A DNA stretch of 64,000 bases, from contig CP107216.1 of NCBI GenBank assembly GCA_025757645.1, forward strand, positions 619,501 through 683,500. Reading direction: 5' to 3'. The DNA is from Clostridiales bacterium (lineage in GTDB: Bacteria > Bacillota > Clostridia > Oscillospirales > Oscillospiraceae). Below are positions 41,582 through 48,989 of this stretch, piece by piece. How positions within the stretch are numbered: position 1 is the stretch's first letter; each line of letters opens with the position of its first letter. The notes below the pieces were generated by a model. It worked only from the letters and a program-made list of their open reading frames with translations. It searched no databases and was not told the DNA's origin. The position numbers were made by a program, and so were the translations under genes.

Positions 41582-42115
41582 ATGGGAGAACAAATCAAAA
41601 AGAAATTCTTGCTCTATTTCAGGCTGATGCTCCTCGTCTGGATCGTAATTGCAAACGCAATTCTGCACGTGATCAACTTTCAGTACAGTTGGCTCATTTT
41701 CATCAGCAATATCATGCTGTTCACAATGGAAGAAGGAACCGTCAATGATCGGTTTATAACCGTTGAATTGGGCGGACTCGTGGGACTGGTTCTGACAGCG
41801 CTCACGCTGCTTGCCGTGACTGCGTTGACCTCCGTTCTTGGCAGCCTGTTTGGCTTCCTGATTCCTCTTGCGATTGTGCTGTTCATTTTGATTGTCCTGC
41901 ACCCCTATGCGCCGAAGGTTTTGAACAACGTGGGTTTTGCATATCTGACTTGCGCTTGTATCGACACCACTGCCTTCGCGACCCATATCCCCCTGTTTTT
42001 CGGAACCTTTATCGTCGGCTCTCTGATTTTTAACGGTGTATGCATTTTGCTGATGAAACCGGCACAGGCACTCGCGGTAAAAACAGTAACAAAAGCCGAG
42101 AACGCAGCAACCTGA
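41582..42115 (+). CDS. Integral membrane protein of unknown function
   Basis: 177 aa, about five hydrophobic segments, basic N-terminus. No family recognised with confidence; size and layout resemble small transporter-like membrane proteins. The ATG at 41582 is chosen for spacing from GGAGG. Fourth gene of the island operon, so possibly substrate uptake or product release. Confidence 0.75.
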   Translation: MGEQIKKKFLLYFRLMLLVWIVIANAILHVINFQYSWLIFISNIMLFTMEEGTVNDRFITVELGGLVGLVLTALTLLAVTALTSVLGSLFGFLIPLAIVLFILIVLHPYAPKVLNNVGFAYLTCACIDTTAFATHIPLFFGTFIVGSLIFNGVCILLMKPAQALAVKTVTKAENAAT

Positions 42116-42382
42116 TTCCGGCCCTCCCGGCCACGGCTTTCTAAACAATCCAATTCGCTAATATGGGCGTCCTTTTCGACAGGGCGTCCATGTTTGTGTT
42201 TTTAATGGAAAATGCTTGTGCGATTCCAATTTTTGTACGCTCAGTAAGCGACAGACCGTGTAGAAATTGCATCTATTTCTGCTTCCGAAGCCGCACAAAA
42301 ACGCTAAATGAGATCAGAATCACAAGGGTAACTGCGAATTGTCTTCGGAGACACCCTTGTAAACCTCGCGCCCTTTTTATAC

Positions 42383-42818
42383 GTTATACGATTATGCTTT
42401 TCAACGAATTTTGGCTGACGAGCGCAGCGAGCAGGCAAAATTCAAGCGAGCAGAACGGGCGCAGCACGTACTGCGCTGCAAGTTTGGCGCCGACACGAAG
42501 TGTTGGCTGCCGTTGGGGGCAAATTTTTGCGGTATAAAAGGAAACGCGAGAAACTTTCCCCGCCTTTCACGTTTTGTCTGTCCCGATCCTTGTGATGATC
42601 TGTTTGCCGTAGTTTGGGCTCGTTGTGTTGCCAGAGGCTTTTCTGATCGCATAGCCATAGGGCCGCATGAAATGATTGAAGCTGCGGAAGGGCTGACCAA
42701 TGACGGTTTCGAGATATGCCTTGATTTCCTGCACAGCGCTCTTTTCGAGCGGCACGTTCAGAACGTCCTGCGCATGGAAATACGCGTCGATTCTTTGCTG
42801 CTTCTTGTTGGCAAAGGC
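42383..42818 (+). repeat. Dispersed repeat, copy C
   Basis: Longest copy. The non-coding part (42383-42566) carries the same AT-rich lead-in as copy B, and GACGAGCGCAGCGAGC. From 42567 it is the 3' end of the intact helicase gene. The 450-nt gene-free interval 42116-42566 otherwise holds only this repeat. Confidence 0.88.
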
Positions 42819-44282
42819 AATATCCGCTTGAGGGAACCACTTTCCAACGAGGGACAACAGGCTGCCTTCTTCTTTTGCGCGCACAAACGCCGCGTTTTGC
42901 TCAGCATAGTATCTCCGGCTGCTGTGCCTGTCCGAATAGAGGCAAAACGTATCGGCAAAATAGTCGTAGCAGAAATGTGGGAATTTCTTTTGGATGTACG
43001 CGATATAGCTCCTGATTTCTTCGTGCTCCTGTACAGACCACGGAGCCCCCTCTGCGATACCTGCGTCTTCTTTCTTCTGCGCAAGGAGTGCGTTCAGGCT
43101 TGCTTTCAAATCTGCGCGGCCGGAGAGTTCGTATTCAAACGGACTCTCCGGCGCGCTGTTTTGGACAGCATCCGTCACGATATACAGCTGATCCAGTCCC
43201 GCTCTCACACGTCCCGCCATCTGTATCGCGTCGATCTGCGAATGCGTCTCGATGTACATCGTCTTGATATCCGCGTTTTTTATGTTGATGCCCTCTTTGT
43301 TTTTGCTCGTCGTGAGAAAAAGCCGGATATCATCCGGCAGCTTTTGATTCTCGGCAATGTATGCCTGAATTTCGTCGCGTTTTTCAAGGATTTCGCGGGT
43401 CTCCTTTTCCTGCTTGTCCAGCTCATCATCAGAGGAAAAGGACACGGCTGCCTCGTTCCTGTATTCTTGGAGCGCATTTCGGTAGAGGTTTAAGACGGTA
43501 CTGACCCTGTTTGCAAAGTAGATGACTTTTTCGCCTGCGGCCAGACGCTGCTTCATGTCCTCCGTGACTTCGGCTTTATCTGCAAGCAGGACGTGTTTGG
43601 GCTCAACGCGCACACATCTATCCATGAGGTCAATCGCGTGGCCGTTTTTCGGCAGCCGAAAGTCTTCCAGTATTTGCGGCGAGCCTGTCATGACAATGAC
43701 TTTGCAGTTCGTTTTTCCGGCAGCGTTCATTTTGAGCGTTTGGTTTATCAGCGAATGGACGTAATAAGGTGCCGTTTGATAGGATGCATCGGCCACGACG
43801 GCGTGCGCTTCATCTACGACGATGATATCAAACCGGTTCCAGAGAAAGTCTTCCGCTTTGTCGGCTCTGTAGTGCTTTTCCAAATATCGCTCGATGGCTG
43901 CGTTCGTGCAGGCGATGCTTCGCTGGTAAATGGGTATCGTGCCCCAGATACCGTTACAGGACAGTTCACGCTTCGACGCAAAATAGCTGTCCAAATCCTC
44001 GACGTAATCAAGGCTTTCATATTCCAACACCTGCGTCCCATATGCAACGTCCTCCGCATTTTTCAGCTCGTCAACTTTGGCTCTGCGCGAGGTGATGCAC
44101 AGGACGCGTTTGGGCTCAAGCGTTTCCATGCGCCCATCCGGCTGGCTTTCTTCATAGCCTTTGGCGAGCGCGTCAACAAACGTGTTTTTTCCGCTGCCAA
44201 CGCCGGAATAGATTTGAATGAACGGATACGGCGCGATATCCGTCGTGTAACGGATGCAGTCTGAAAGGTATTTTTTCTCCAT
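42567..44282 (-). CDS. SF2 DEAH-type helicase-like ATPase of the island
   Basis: 571 aa. Walker A SGVGSGKNT at 26-34, DEAH at 157-160, a VMTGSP motif III, and motif VI QMAGRVRAG, so a complete SF2 ATPase core. No nuclease or DNA-binding domain recognised. Role unknown: element maintenance or a defence function are both possible. Start by AAGGAGGAATTCC; own promoter. A truncated second copy of its 3' end lies at 30906-31144. Confidence 0.82.
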   Translation of the reverse strand: MEKKYLSDCIRYTTDIAPYPFIQIYSGVGSGKNTFVDALAKGYEESQPDGRMETLEPKRVLCITSRRAKVDELKNAEDVAYGTQVLEYESLDYVEDLDSYFASKRELSCNGIWGTIPIYQRSIACTNAAIERYLEKHYRADKAEDFLWNRFDIIVVDEAHAVVADASYQTAPYYVHSLINQTLKMNAAGKTNCKVIVMTGSPQILEDFRLPKNGHAIDLMDRCVRVEPKHVLLADKAEVTEDMKQRLAAGEKVIYFANRVSTVLNLYRNALQEYRNEAAVSFSSDDELDKQEKETREILEKRDEIQAYIAENQKLPDDIRLFLTTSKNKEGINIKNADIKTMYIETHSQIDAIQMAGRVRAGLDQLYIVTDAVQNSAPESPFEYELSGRADLKASLNALLAQKKEDAGIAEGAPWSVQEHEEIRSYIAYIQKKFPHFCYDYFADTFCLYSDRHSSRRYYAEQNAAFVRAKEEGSLLSLVGKWFPQADIAFANKKQQRIDAYFHAQDVLNVPLEKSAVQEIKAYLETVIGQPFRSFNHFMRPYGYAIRKASGNTTSPNYGKQIITRIGTDKT

Positions 44283-44307
44283 GGAATTCCTCCTTGCGTT
44301 TTTCTAT

Positions 44308-44336
44308 ATGATACCACAAAATCAAAGAAATGTCAA
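44308..44336 (-). promoter_or_regulatory. Sigma-A promoter of the helicase gene
   Basis: TTGACA, 17 nt, TATCAT on the minus strand, 25 nt before the ATG. Confidence 0.85.
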
Positions 44337-44400
44337 ATTGTGGAGTTTAAATGCGCGGAGCATGTGTTTATGCGAGCGGCTGAAAAATTGGGTAAAAAAA

Positions 44401-44429
44401 GAGGGCTGCGGCACGAAGCTGCAGTCCTC
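44401..44429 (-). terminator. Terminator after the zinc-ribbon membrane protein
   Basis: 9-bp stem with one mismatch (44401-44409 with 44421-44429), followed by T7 on the minus strand. Confidence 0.75.
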
Positions 44430-44442
44430 TCTCCATCTTGAA

Positions 44443-45219
44443 TTATTTGCTGCCCGGCTTAAATCGGTAGCCGCACTTTTGGCATACATTCCTCGGGCTT
44501 CCGCTGCCGTAGATACCCCACATCAATGAATATCCTCGGTTGACTGTTGCAATAGAGGTCGAGCCGCACTTGGGGCAGCTGACAGGCTCGTTCGCTCGGC
44601 GGCGTTTTTTCTCCTCGTCTGCTGCCGCTCGCTCTGCTTTCCACCGTTCGACGGCTTCTTTCTGTGCAGATCGTTTTGCTACTACAGCTTTGTATGCCTC
44701 AAAGTCCGTTTCTGCCAGCTGACGATCCTTTTTCCCGCTCCTATAAAGTGATAAGCTGCCCACACCTAAAACAATAAAAACAAGCCCTATAATGACGCAG
44801 AAGAACGATGCGAACAGACCAACAACAAAACAGAAGAGCCCAAAAGAAGTACACCCGATTCCCCAAAGCAGATTGCGCTTTATGTCCTTTTCCGTTGGTA
44901 TTGGCACATCTGTTTTTTCTGCTCCATCCGACACGCCCACTTTTGCCTCGATGCGCACCGCTTGCTGCCCTTTTCCGCCTACTCCATCTATTGTGGCATC
45001 GCCGATCTTGAAGGAATCAGCATCCGCCGCTGAAACAGTATCGTCTTTCTCTCGATCCACTGTCAGCTGCCATCCATTCAAGTGCGCGAATTTATGTGCC
45101 TGTTCGAGGTTGATGCCGTGGAAGTATGCGGCCTCTTCTTCCCGCAGGCTGCGTGGTGCATGCACGGTTACGGCGAGTTTCCCGCTCGGATGCTCAACGA
45201 ATGTCTTTGTGGATTCCAT
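44443..45219 (-). CDS. Membrane protein with C-terminal zinc ribbon (island)
   Basis: 258 aa. N-terminal soluble region of about 125 residues, two adjacent membrane helices at about 128-165, a charged helical segment, and a C-terminal zinc ribbon (CPKCGSTSIA...CQKCGYRF). No enzymatic motif. Zinc-ribbon tails of this type are frequent on mobile-element proteins. ATG at 45219 by AAAGGAG. Divergent from a small XRE regulator. Confidence 0.75.
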   Translation of the reverse strand: MESTKTFVEHPSGKLAVTVHAPRSLREEEAAYFHGINLEQAHKFAHLNGWQLTVDREKDDTVSAADADSFKIGDATIDGVGGKGQQAVRIEAKVGVSDGAEKTDVPIPTEKDIKRNLLWGIGCTSFGLFCFVVGLFASFFCVIIGLVFIVLGVGSLSLYRSGKKDRQLAETDFEAYKAVVAKRSAQKEAVERWKAERAAADEEKKRRRANEPVSCPKCGSTSIATVNRGYSLMWGIYGSGSPRNVCQKCGYRFKPGSK

Positions 45220-45251
45220 TGCTCGGCTCCTTTCATTTACCATTCGCCAAC

Positions 45252-45280
45252 ATTATAGCCTCTTTAACGACTATAGTCAA
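45252..45280 (-). promoter_or_regulatory. Promoter with palindromic operator in the island divergent region
   Basis: TTGACT, 17 nt, TATAAT on the minus strand. The palindrome GACTATAGTC (45269-45278) overlaps the -35 box and lies next to the divergent XRE gene, as a repressor site would. Confidence 0.7.
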
Positions 45281-45329
45281 TATCGCGGCTACTTTATAAG
45301 ATAACAGCAGAGCTTTTGGAGGAATTCGC

Positions 45330-45548
45330 ATGATAAGTTATGCTGCTTTTTGGAATACGCTGAGGCAATCAAATGAGTCAACATATACGTTGATCAAAAA
45401 CCATCACATTTCCAGCTCGACGATTGATAAGCTGCGTAAAAATAAGCCCCTGAACACGACGACCATCAATGATCTGTGCCGGATATTGCACTGTCATGTT
45501 GCGGATGTGATGGAATATGTGCCATCCGACGATGACCAGGTGCTATAG
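45330..45548 (+). CDS. Small Cro/C1-type regulator (island)
   Basis: 72 aa, a minimal HTH of the YozG-like group (TYTLIKNHHISSSTIDKLRKNKPLNTTTINDLCRILHCHVADVMEYVP). RBS TTGGAGG. Likely repressor of its own divergent promoter region and of the zinc-ribbon/membrane genes. Confidence 0.88.
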   Translation: MISYAAFWNTLRQSNESTYTLIKNHHISSSTIDKLRKNKPLNTTTINDLCRILHCHVADVMEYVPSDDDQVL

Positions 45549-45583
45549 CTCGCTGCGCAAGAGAAAAACGGGAGGGATAGATA

Positions 45584-46225
45584 ATGGGCGGTTACATGCA
45601 GCAGCTAATAGAAGCTGTTAATGCATCTAATGCAACGACATTTTTGGATTGGGCACCGATTATCCTGTCGGTGATTTCAGTTTTGATCGCTGTTTATATT
45701 CCGGTTAAGTTGGCGAGAAAAGAGAATCAGATTGCAATATTCGAGAAGCTGTACGCTGCGTATTCTCAACTGCTTGCCGTACGGGCGTTTGTGGATTGTA
45801 TTAAGGCATATAAATTTACCGGGGGAAAGCAAAGTGCTCAAGAGACGCGAGAACTGTATTGCGTACACTTTGAAACAAGTTTCGGCTATCGGCCGGTTTT
45901 ATCAGAAGCAAGGGAGAGCGTCGGGAGAGCACTTGCTGCGCTGAGAAAAAATGAGTTGCAAGCAAATATGACGTCCTTGCTCATATCAGGAACAGATGAA
46001 GCAAAAAACGAATGCGAAAGCAAAATCACTGCCATTTATGAGTCGTTATTCTCACTAACTATGGAGGTTATATTATTTTTCCCAGATAAAGCGGTGGAAA
46101 CAAATGAAGCAGTTATAGAGTTTGTTAAACATGTCGACACATTTTTTGATGCCTATTGCGACGTAATAGAAAGCGCTCTGTTGTGCGGGAATTTGCGGAA
46201 GAATCGCAAAGCGAAGAAAAAATAA
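45584..46225 (+). CDS. Membrane-anchored helical protein, unknown function (island)
   Basis: 213 aa. One hydrophobic segment at about 22-43 and then a soluble helical domain with a Lys-rich end. No family recognised. 35 nt after the XRE gene and probably co-transcribed with it. An AT-rich accessory gene; a membrane effector of a small defence-type module is one possibility, without direct evidence. Confidence 0.7.
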   Translation: MGGYMQQLIEAVNASNATTFLDWAPIILSVISVLIAVYIPVKLARKENQIAIFEKLYAAYSQLLAVRAFVDCIKAYKFTGGKQSAQETRELYCVHFETSFGYRPVLSEARESVGRALAALRKNELQANMTSLLISGTDEAKNECESKITAIYESLFSLTMEVILFFPDKAVETNEAVIEFVKHVDTFFDAYCDVIESALLCGNLRKNRKAKKK

Positions 46226-46270
46226 ATACGCAGTTGGTATCCTTTACCCAATCGACATGAGAACAAAAAC

Positions 46271-46300
46271 CCCTGCTATCGAATCCTCTCGATAGCAGGG
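46271..46300. terminator. Terminator of the integrase gene (bidirectional)
   Basis: 12-bp perfect stem CCCTGCTATCGA with TCGATAGCAGGG, 6-nt loop, followed by GTTTTTG on the minus strand. Confidence 0.9.
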
Positions 46301-46306
46301 ATTCTG

Positions 46307-47521
46307 TTATAGCCCGAACGCCGTGCCGAGCTTATCTGCTGCGGTTTTCATTTGCTGCAAGTCGGCCTTGACATAGAAGTTTAAGGTCGTGCTGGCGTTG
46401 GCGTGCCCGAGGATGGCCTGAACGCTTTTCACATCCGCGCCGTTATTGAGCAGCAGCGTTGCGCAGCTGTGCCGAAGATCGTGCGGGGACATGTCCGGCA
46501 GGCCGCTTCTGCACATAAAGCGCTTGACTTTGCGCGTAACGGCATTCGGGTCGCGGGGGTGAAAAAGGTCAGTGCTGCTCGGAAACAGGAACACTTCATC
46601 AAGGTTGATTCCCGGATGTGCGCTGCACTGTTGGTTCCGATAGGACTGCAGCAGAGACAATGTGGCCCCCAGCAGGGGAACCGTGCGAATACCGGCGGCT
46701 GTTTTTGGGGAACTGACGATGGTTCCGCTTTTGACTGTATAGGTCACATTGCGTGCAATGTTGAGCGTGGCGGCGCGGGCGTCAATATCCTTCCACTTCA
46801 GTCCCAAACATTCGCCGCGGCGGATGCCGGTTGTGATCAGCAGGTGCAGCATACACTGAAAATCCAGCGGACAGTCATGCAGACATTGAAAGAAACGCTG
46901 AGCCTGCGCTTGCGTGAGTGCGTCCACCGGCCGCTTTTCTTTCTTCGGCGCATTCACTTTGCGCATCGGATTTTTCGAAATGAGCTCCTGCTGTTCGGCG
47001 TAACCGAAAATCAGATGCAATGTGCTGTATTGATGTGAAAGTGTTTTAGCCGTGAGCGGCTTTCCGGACTTGCCTGTGTATTCTGTGCGCAGATAGATGA
47101 GGTACTTCTGGATGTCGATAGGTCTTATGTCTTGCAGGAACCAGCCGTCAAAGTACTTGCAGATCAGTTTGGTCATGCTTTTGTAAAAGTCCTCGGTTTT
47201 GGGCTTCTTGCTGCCGTTGCATACCTGAATGGGGAGCCATGTGTCAGTGATAAATGCGCAGAAGTCGGTCTTTTCTGCGCGGCGAGCGGCTGCACAGTCA
47301 AGCGCTTGCGTACCGTTTATGCCGTGCTTACGGATGGCTTGTTCCCATTGGGTTGCTTCCATCTGCGCGCATTTTCGAGCCTTCGCCGGAGCGTATTCAC
47401 GTGGCGGCGTCCATGTGCGGTAATAGCGAATCTGCTTACCGTTTGCATCTCTGCCGACGCAGGCCGTAAATTTGTACGAAACCAGCTTGCCGTTTTTCCT
47501 GTTTTCCTGAATGGTGGCCAT
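46307..47521 (-). CDS. Tyrosine recombinase (site-specific integrase) of the island
   Basis: 404 aa. N-terminal AP2-like arm-binding region, SAM-like core-binding domain at about 85-180, catalytic domain with R234 (TGIRRGE), K273, H347 and R350 (HDLRH), H373 (LGH) and nucleophile Y383. All catalytic residues are present, so it should be active. Close to Tn916/phage-type Firmicutes integrases. It reads leftwards from the 3' end of the right tRNA-Arg copy, the classic position for a tRNA-integrating element. Confidence 0.95.
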   Translation of the reverse strand: MATIQENRKNGKLVSYKFTACVGRDANGKQIRYYRTWTPPREYAPAKARKCAQMEATQWEQAIRKHGINGTQALDCAAARRAEKTDFCAFITDTWLPIQVCNGSKKPKTEDFYKSMTKLICKYFDGWFLQDIRPIDIQKYLIYLRTEYTGKSGKPLTAKTLSHQYSTLHLIFGYAEQQELISKNPMRKVNAPKKEKRPVDALTQAQAQRFFQCLHDCPLDFQCMLHLLITTGIRRGECLGLKWKDIDARAATLNIARNVTYTVKSGTIVSSPKTAAGIRTVPLLGATLSLLQSYRNQQCSAHPGINLDEVFLFPSSTDLFHPRDPNAVTRKVKRFMCRSGLPDMSPHDLRHSCATLLLNNGADVKSVQAILGHANASTTLNFYVKADLQQMKTAADKLGTAFGL

Positions 47522-47577
47522 AGATAACATCCTTTCCTGCGGATGTATCTTGCTTTTGGGCGTGCTTTTTTCGGATT

Positions 47578-47596
47578 TGTGCGCTTTTTGTGCGCT
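47578..47596 (+). repeat. Candidate integrase arm-type site, right
   Basis: Same 19 nt as at 35555-35573, between the integrase gene and the right tRNA copy. Confidence 0.5.
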
Positions 47597-47640
47597 TTTT
47601 TGCGGCAGCTAATCTGTCAGCAACACAAGAGAAAAAACAA

Positions 47641-47676
47641 AAAAGTCTTGCAATCCCAAGGATTACAAGACTTTTT
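47641..47676 (-). terminator. Terminator of the right tRNA-Arg
   Basis: Stem AAAAGTCTTG with CAAGACTTTT, one mismatch, inner AATCC/GGATT, T5 tail on the minus strand. Different from the left copy's terminator except in the inner bases. Confidence 0.85.
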
Positions 47677-47678
47677 CA

Positions 47679-47755
47679 TGGCACGCCGTGAGGGATTCGA
47701 ACCCCCGGCCTTCTGGTCCGTAGCCAGACGCTCTATCCAGCTGAGCTAACGGCGC
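47679..47755 (-). tRNA. tRNA-Arg (anticodon ACG), right copy
   Basis: Identical to the left copy, full cloverleaf with encoded CCA. A -10-like TATACT lies upstream (47779-47784 region on the minus strand), so this copy probably has the native promoter. 47522-47678 contains only the arm site and terminator. Confidence 0.96.
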
Positions 47756-47773
47756 TTAGTGCGCTCCTAACGC
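47679..47773 (-). repeat. 95-bp direct repeat, right boundary of the island
   Basis: Exact copy of 35334-35428; offset 12,345 bp. Confidence 0.93.
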
Positions 47774-47845
47774 GCCTAAGTATAGTAGCATAGCCCGGCC
47801 GGAATTGCAAGCCCTTTTTCAAAAAAGTTTTCCTTTTTTGCGTTT

Positions 47846-48025
47846 TTACCAGCCCATCGTATCGCGGATGGTGTCCGTCACATCGCTGACCGTGCGCACC
47901 GCGTCCGCCACGATGTTGTTCGTGCGCTTTTTCTGCGGGTGCATCATCCAGCCCGCCGCCGTGCCGACCGCCATGCCGACACCCATGCCGATGCTCATGC
48001 CCTTGGCAAACTGCATTGCGTTCAT
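47846..48025 (-). CDS. Small YtxH-like membrane protein
   Basis: 59 aa. A glycine-zipper hydrophobic stretch (FAKGMSIGMGVGMAVGTAAGWMMHP) and a charged helical tail, as in YtxH-type proteins of Firmicutes. ATG at 48025 with AAAGGAG. Function unknown. Confidence 0.75.
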   Translation of the reverse strand: MNAMQFAKGMSIGMGVGMAVGTAAGWMMHPQKKRTNNIVADAVRTVSDVTDTIRDTMGW

Positions 48026-48135
48026 TTTGCTGTCTCCTTTCACGTTTCTGCCTCCCTTCGCAGCTGCACTGCTGCGCGGATAGTATGTGCGCGGGCGCGC
48101 GGGAGTATGAAATCTGCGCCGCGCCAGTTTCTGGA

Positions 48136-48165
48136 TTGATTCCCCGCCGCCGTCGGTGGTATACT
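48136..48165 (+). promoter_or_regulatory. Sigma-A promoter of the ymdB operon
   Basis: TTGATT, 18 nt, TATACT, followed by an AT-rich leader of about 45 nt to the ymdB ATG. Confidence 0.75.
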
Positions 48166-48215
48166 ATTTTTATTATCTTATCAAATTTTCTTCCGATCGT
48201 ATGGGAGGGACTGTT

Positions 48216-48989
48216 ATGATCTTGCGCATTCTGGCCGTGGGCGACGTTGTGGGCGCGCCCGGCCTGACGTTCCTGACTGAGCGCCTGCGCGCGTTTCAGG
48301 AGCAGGAACACATTGATTTCACCGTCGTCAACGGCGAAAACGCCAACGTCGTCGGCGTGACGCCGAAGCAGGCCGACGCGATCTTCGCCGCCGGGGCCGA
48401 CGTCATCACGCTCGGCAACCACACGTGGACGCGCTACGAGCTGCAGCCGTATCTCGAGCAGAAAAAGCGCATCCTGCGCCCGGCCAACTTCGCGCCGCAG
48501 TGCCCTGGCCGCGGCTGGGGCGAATATTCCGTGCGCGGCGGGCCGATCTGCGTCATCAACCTCATGGGGCGCTTCACGCTCGACGCGAACACGGATAATC
48601 CCTTCCTCGTCGCGGACGACATCCTCGACCAGACGCAGGCGAAGATCGTCCTCGTGGACATGCACGCCGAGGCCACGAGCGAAAAGCGCGCCATGGGCTT
48701 TTATCTTGACGGGCGCGTGACGGCCGTCTGGGGCACGCACACGCACGTGCAGACGTCTGACGCCGAGGTGCTGCCCGAGGGAACGGGCTACCTGACCGAC
48801 CTCGGCATGACGGGCCCGGCCAACGCCGTGCTCGGCATCGCGCCGGAGCAGTCGATCGGCAAGTTCCTCGGCGACCCGCCGCGGCGCTATGAGGCCGCCA
48901 TGGGCGCGGCCAAGCTCGAGGGTGCGATCTTCGAGGTCGACAGCGACACCGGCCGCTGCCGCGACGTGCAGCTGGTGCGCCTGAGATGA
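48216..48989 (+). CDS. ymdB: YmdB-family metallophosphoesterase
   Basis: 257 aa. Metal-binding motifs of the family: GDVVGAPG (9-16), NGEN (39-42), GNHTW (67-71), DMHAEATSEK and GTHTHVQTSD. YmdB homologues are 2',3'-cyclic nucleotide phosphodiesterases affecting biofilm and motility decisions in Bacillus. ATG at 48216 by GGGAGGG. Its stop overlaps the next gene by 4 nt, linking it to the repair pair. Confidence 0.94.
   Translation: MILRILAVGDVVGAPGLTFLTERLRAFQEQEHIDFTVVNGENANVVGVTPKQADAIFAAGADVITLGNHTWTRYELQPYLEQKKRILRPANFAPQCPGRGWGEYSVRGGPICVINLMGRFTLDANTDNPFLVADDILDQTQAKIVLVDMHAEATSEKRAMGFYLDGRVTAVWGTHTHVQTSDAEVLPEGTGYLTDLGMTGPANAVLGIAPEQSIGKFLGDPPRRYEAAMGAAKLEGAIFEVDSDTGRCRDVQLVRLR

Larger units (their letters stand above)
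35429..47773. mobile_element. tRNA-Arg-integrated genomic island, 12,345 bp
   Basis: Bounded by two identical tRNA-Arg blocks, with a tyrosine recombinase gene just inside the right one, reading away from the tRNA 3' end. Content: PucR regulator, OYE, two SDRs, membrane protein, two dispersed repeats, SF2 helicase, zinc-ribbon membrane protein, XRE regulator, membrane protein, integrase. More AT-rich than its surroundings. No conjugation, replication or capsid genes are seen, so it is an integrative element that would need help to transfer. Confidence 0.88.

Noticed and set aside
42116..42566. A small gene between the island membrane protein and the helicase
   Set aside because: Frames here only read the dispersed repeat or AT-rich lead-in and lack ribosome sites.
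35334..47773. The two tRNA-Arg copies as an assembly artefact
   Set aside because: Flanking sequences differ completely on both sides, including distinct terminators, and an integrase sits where expected.
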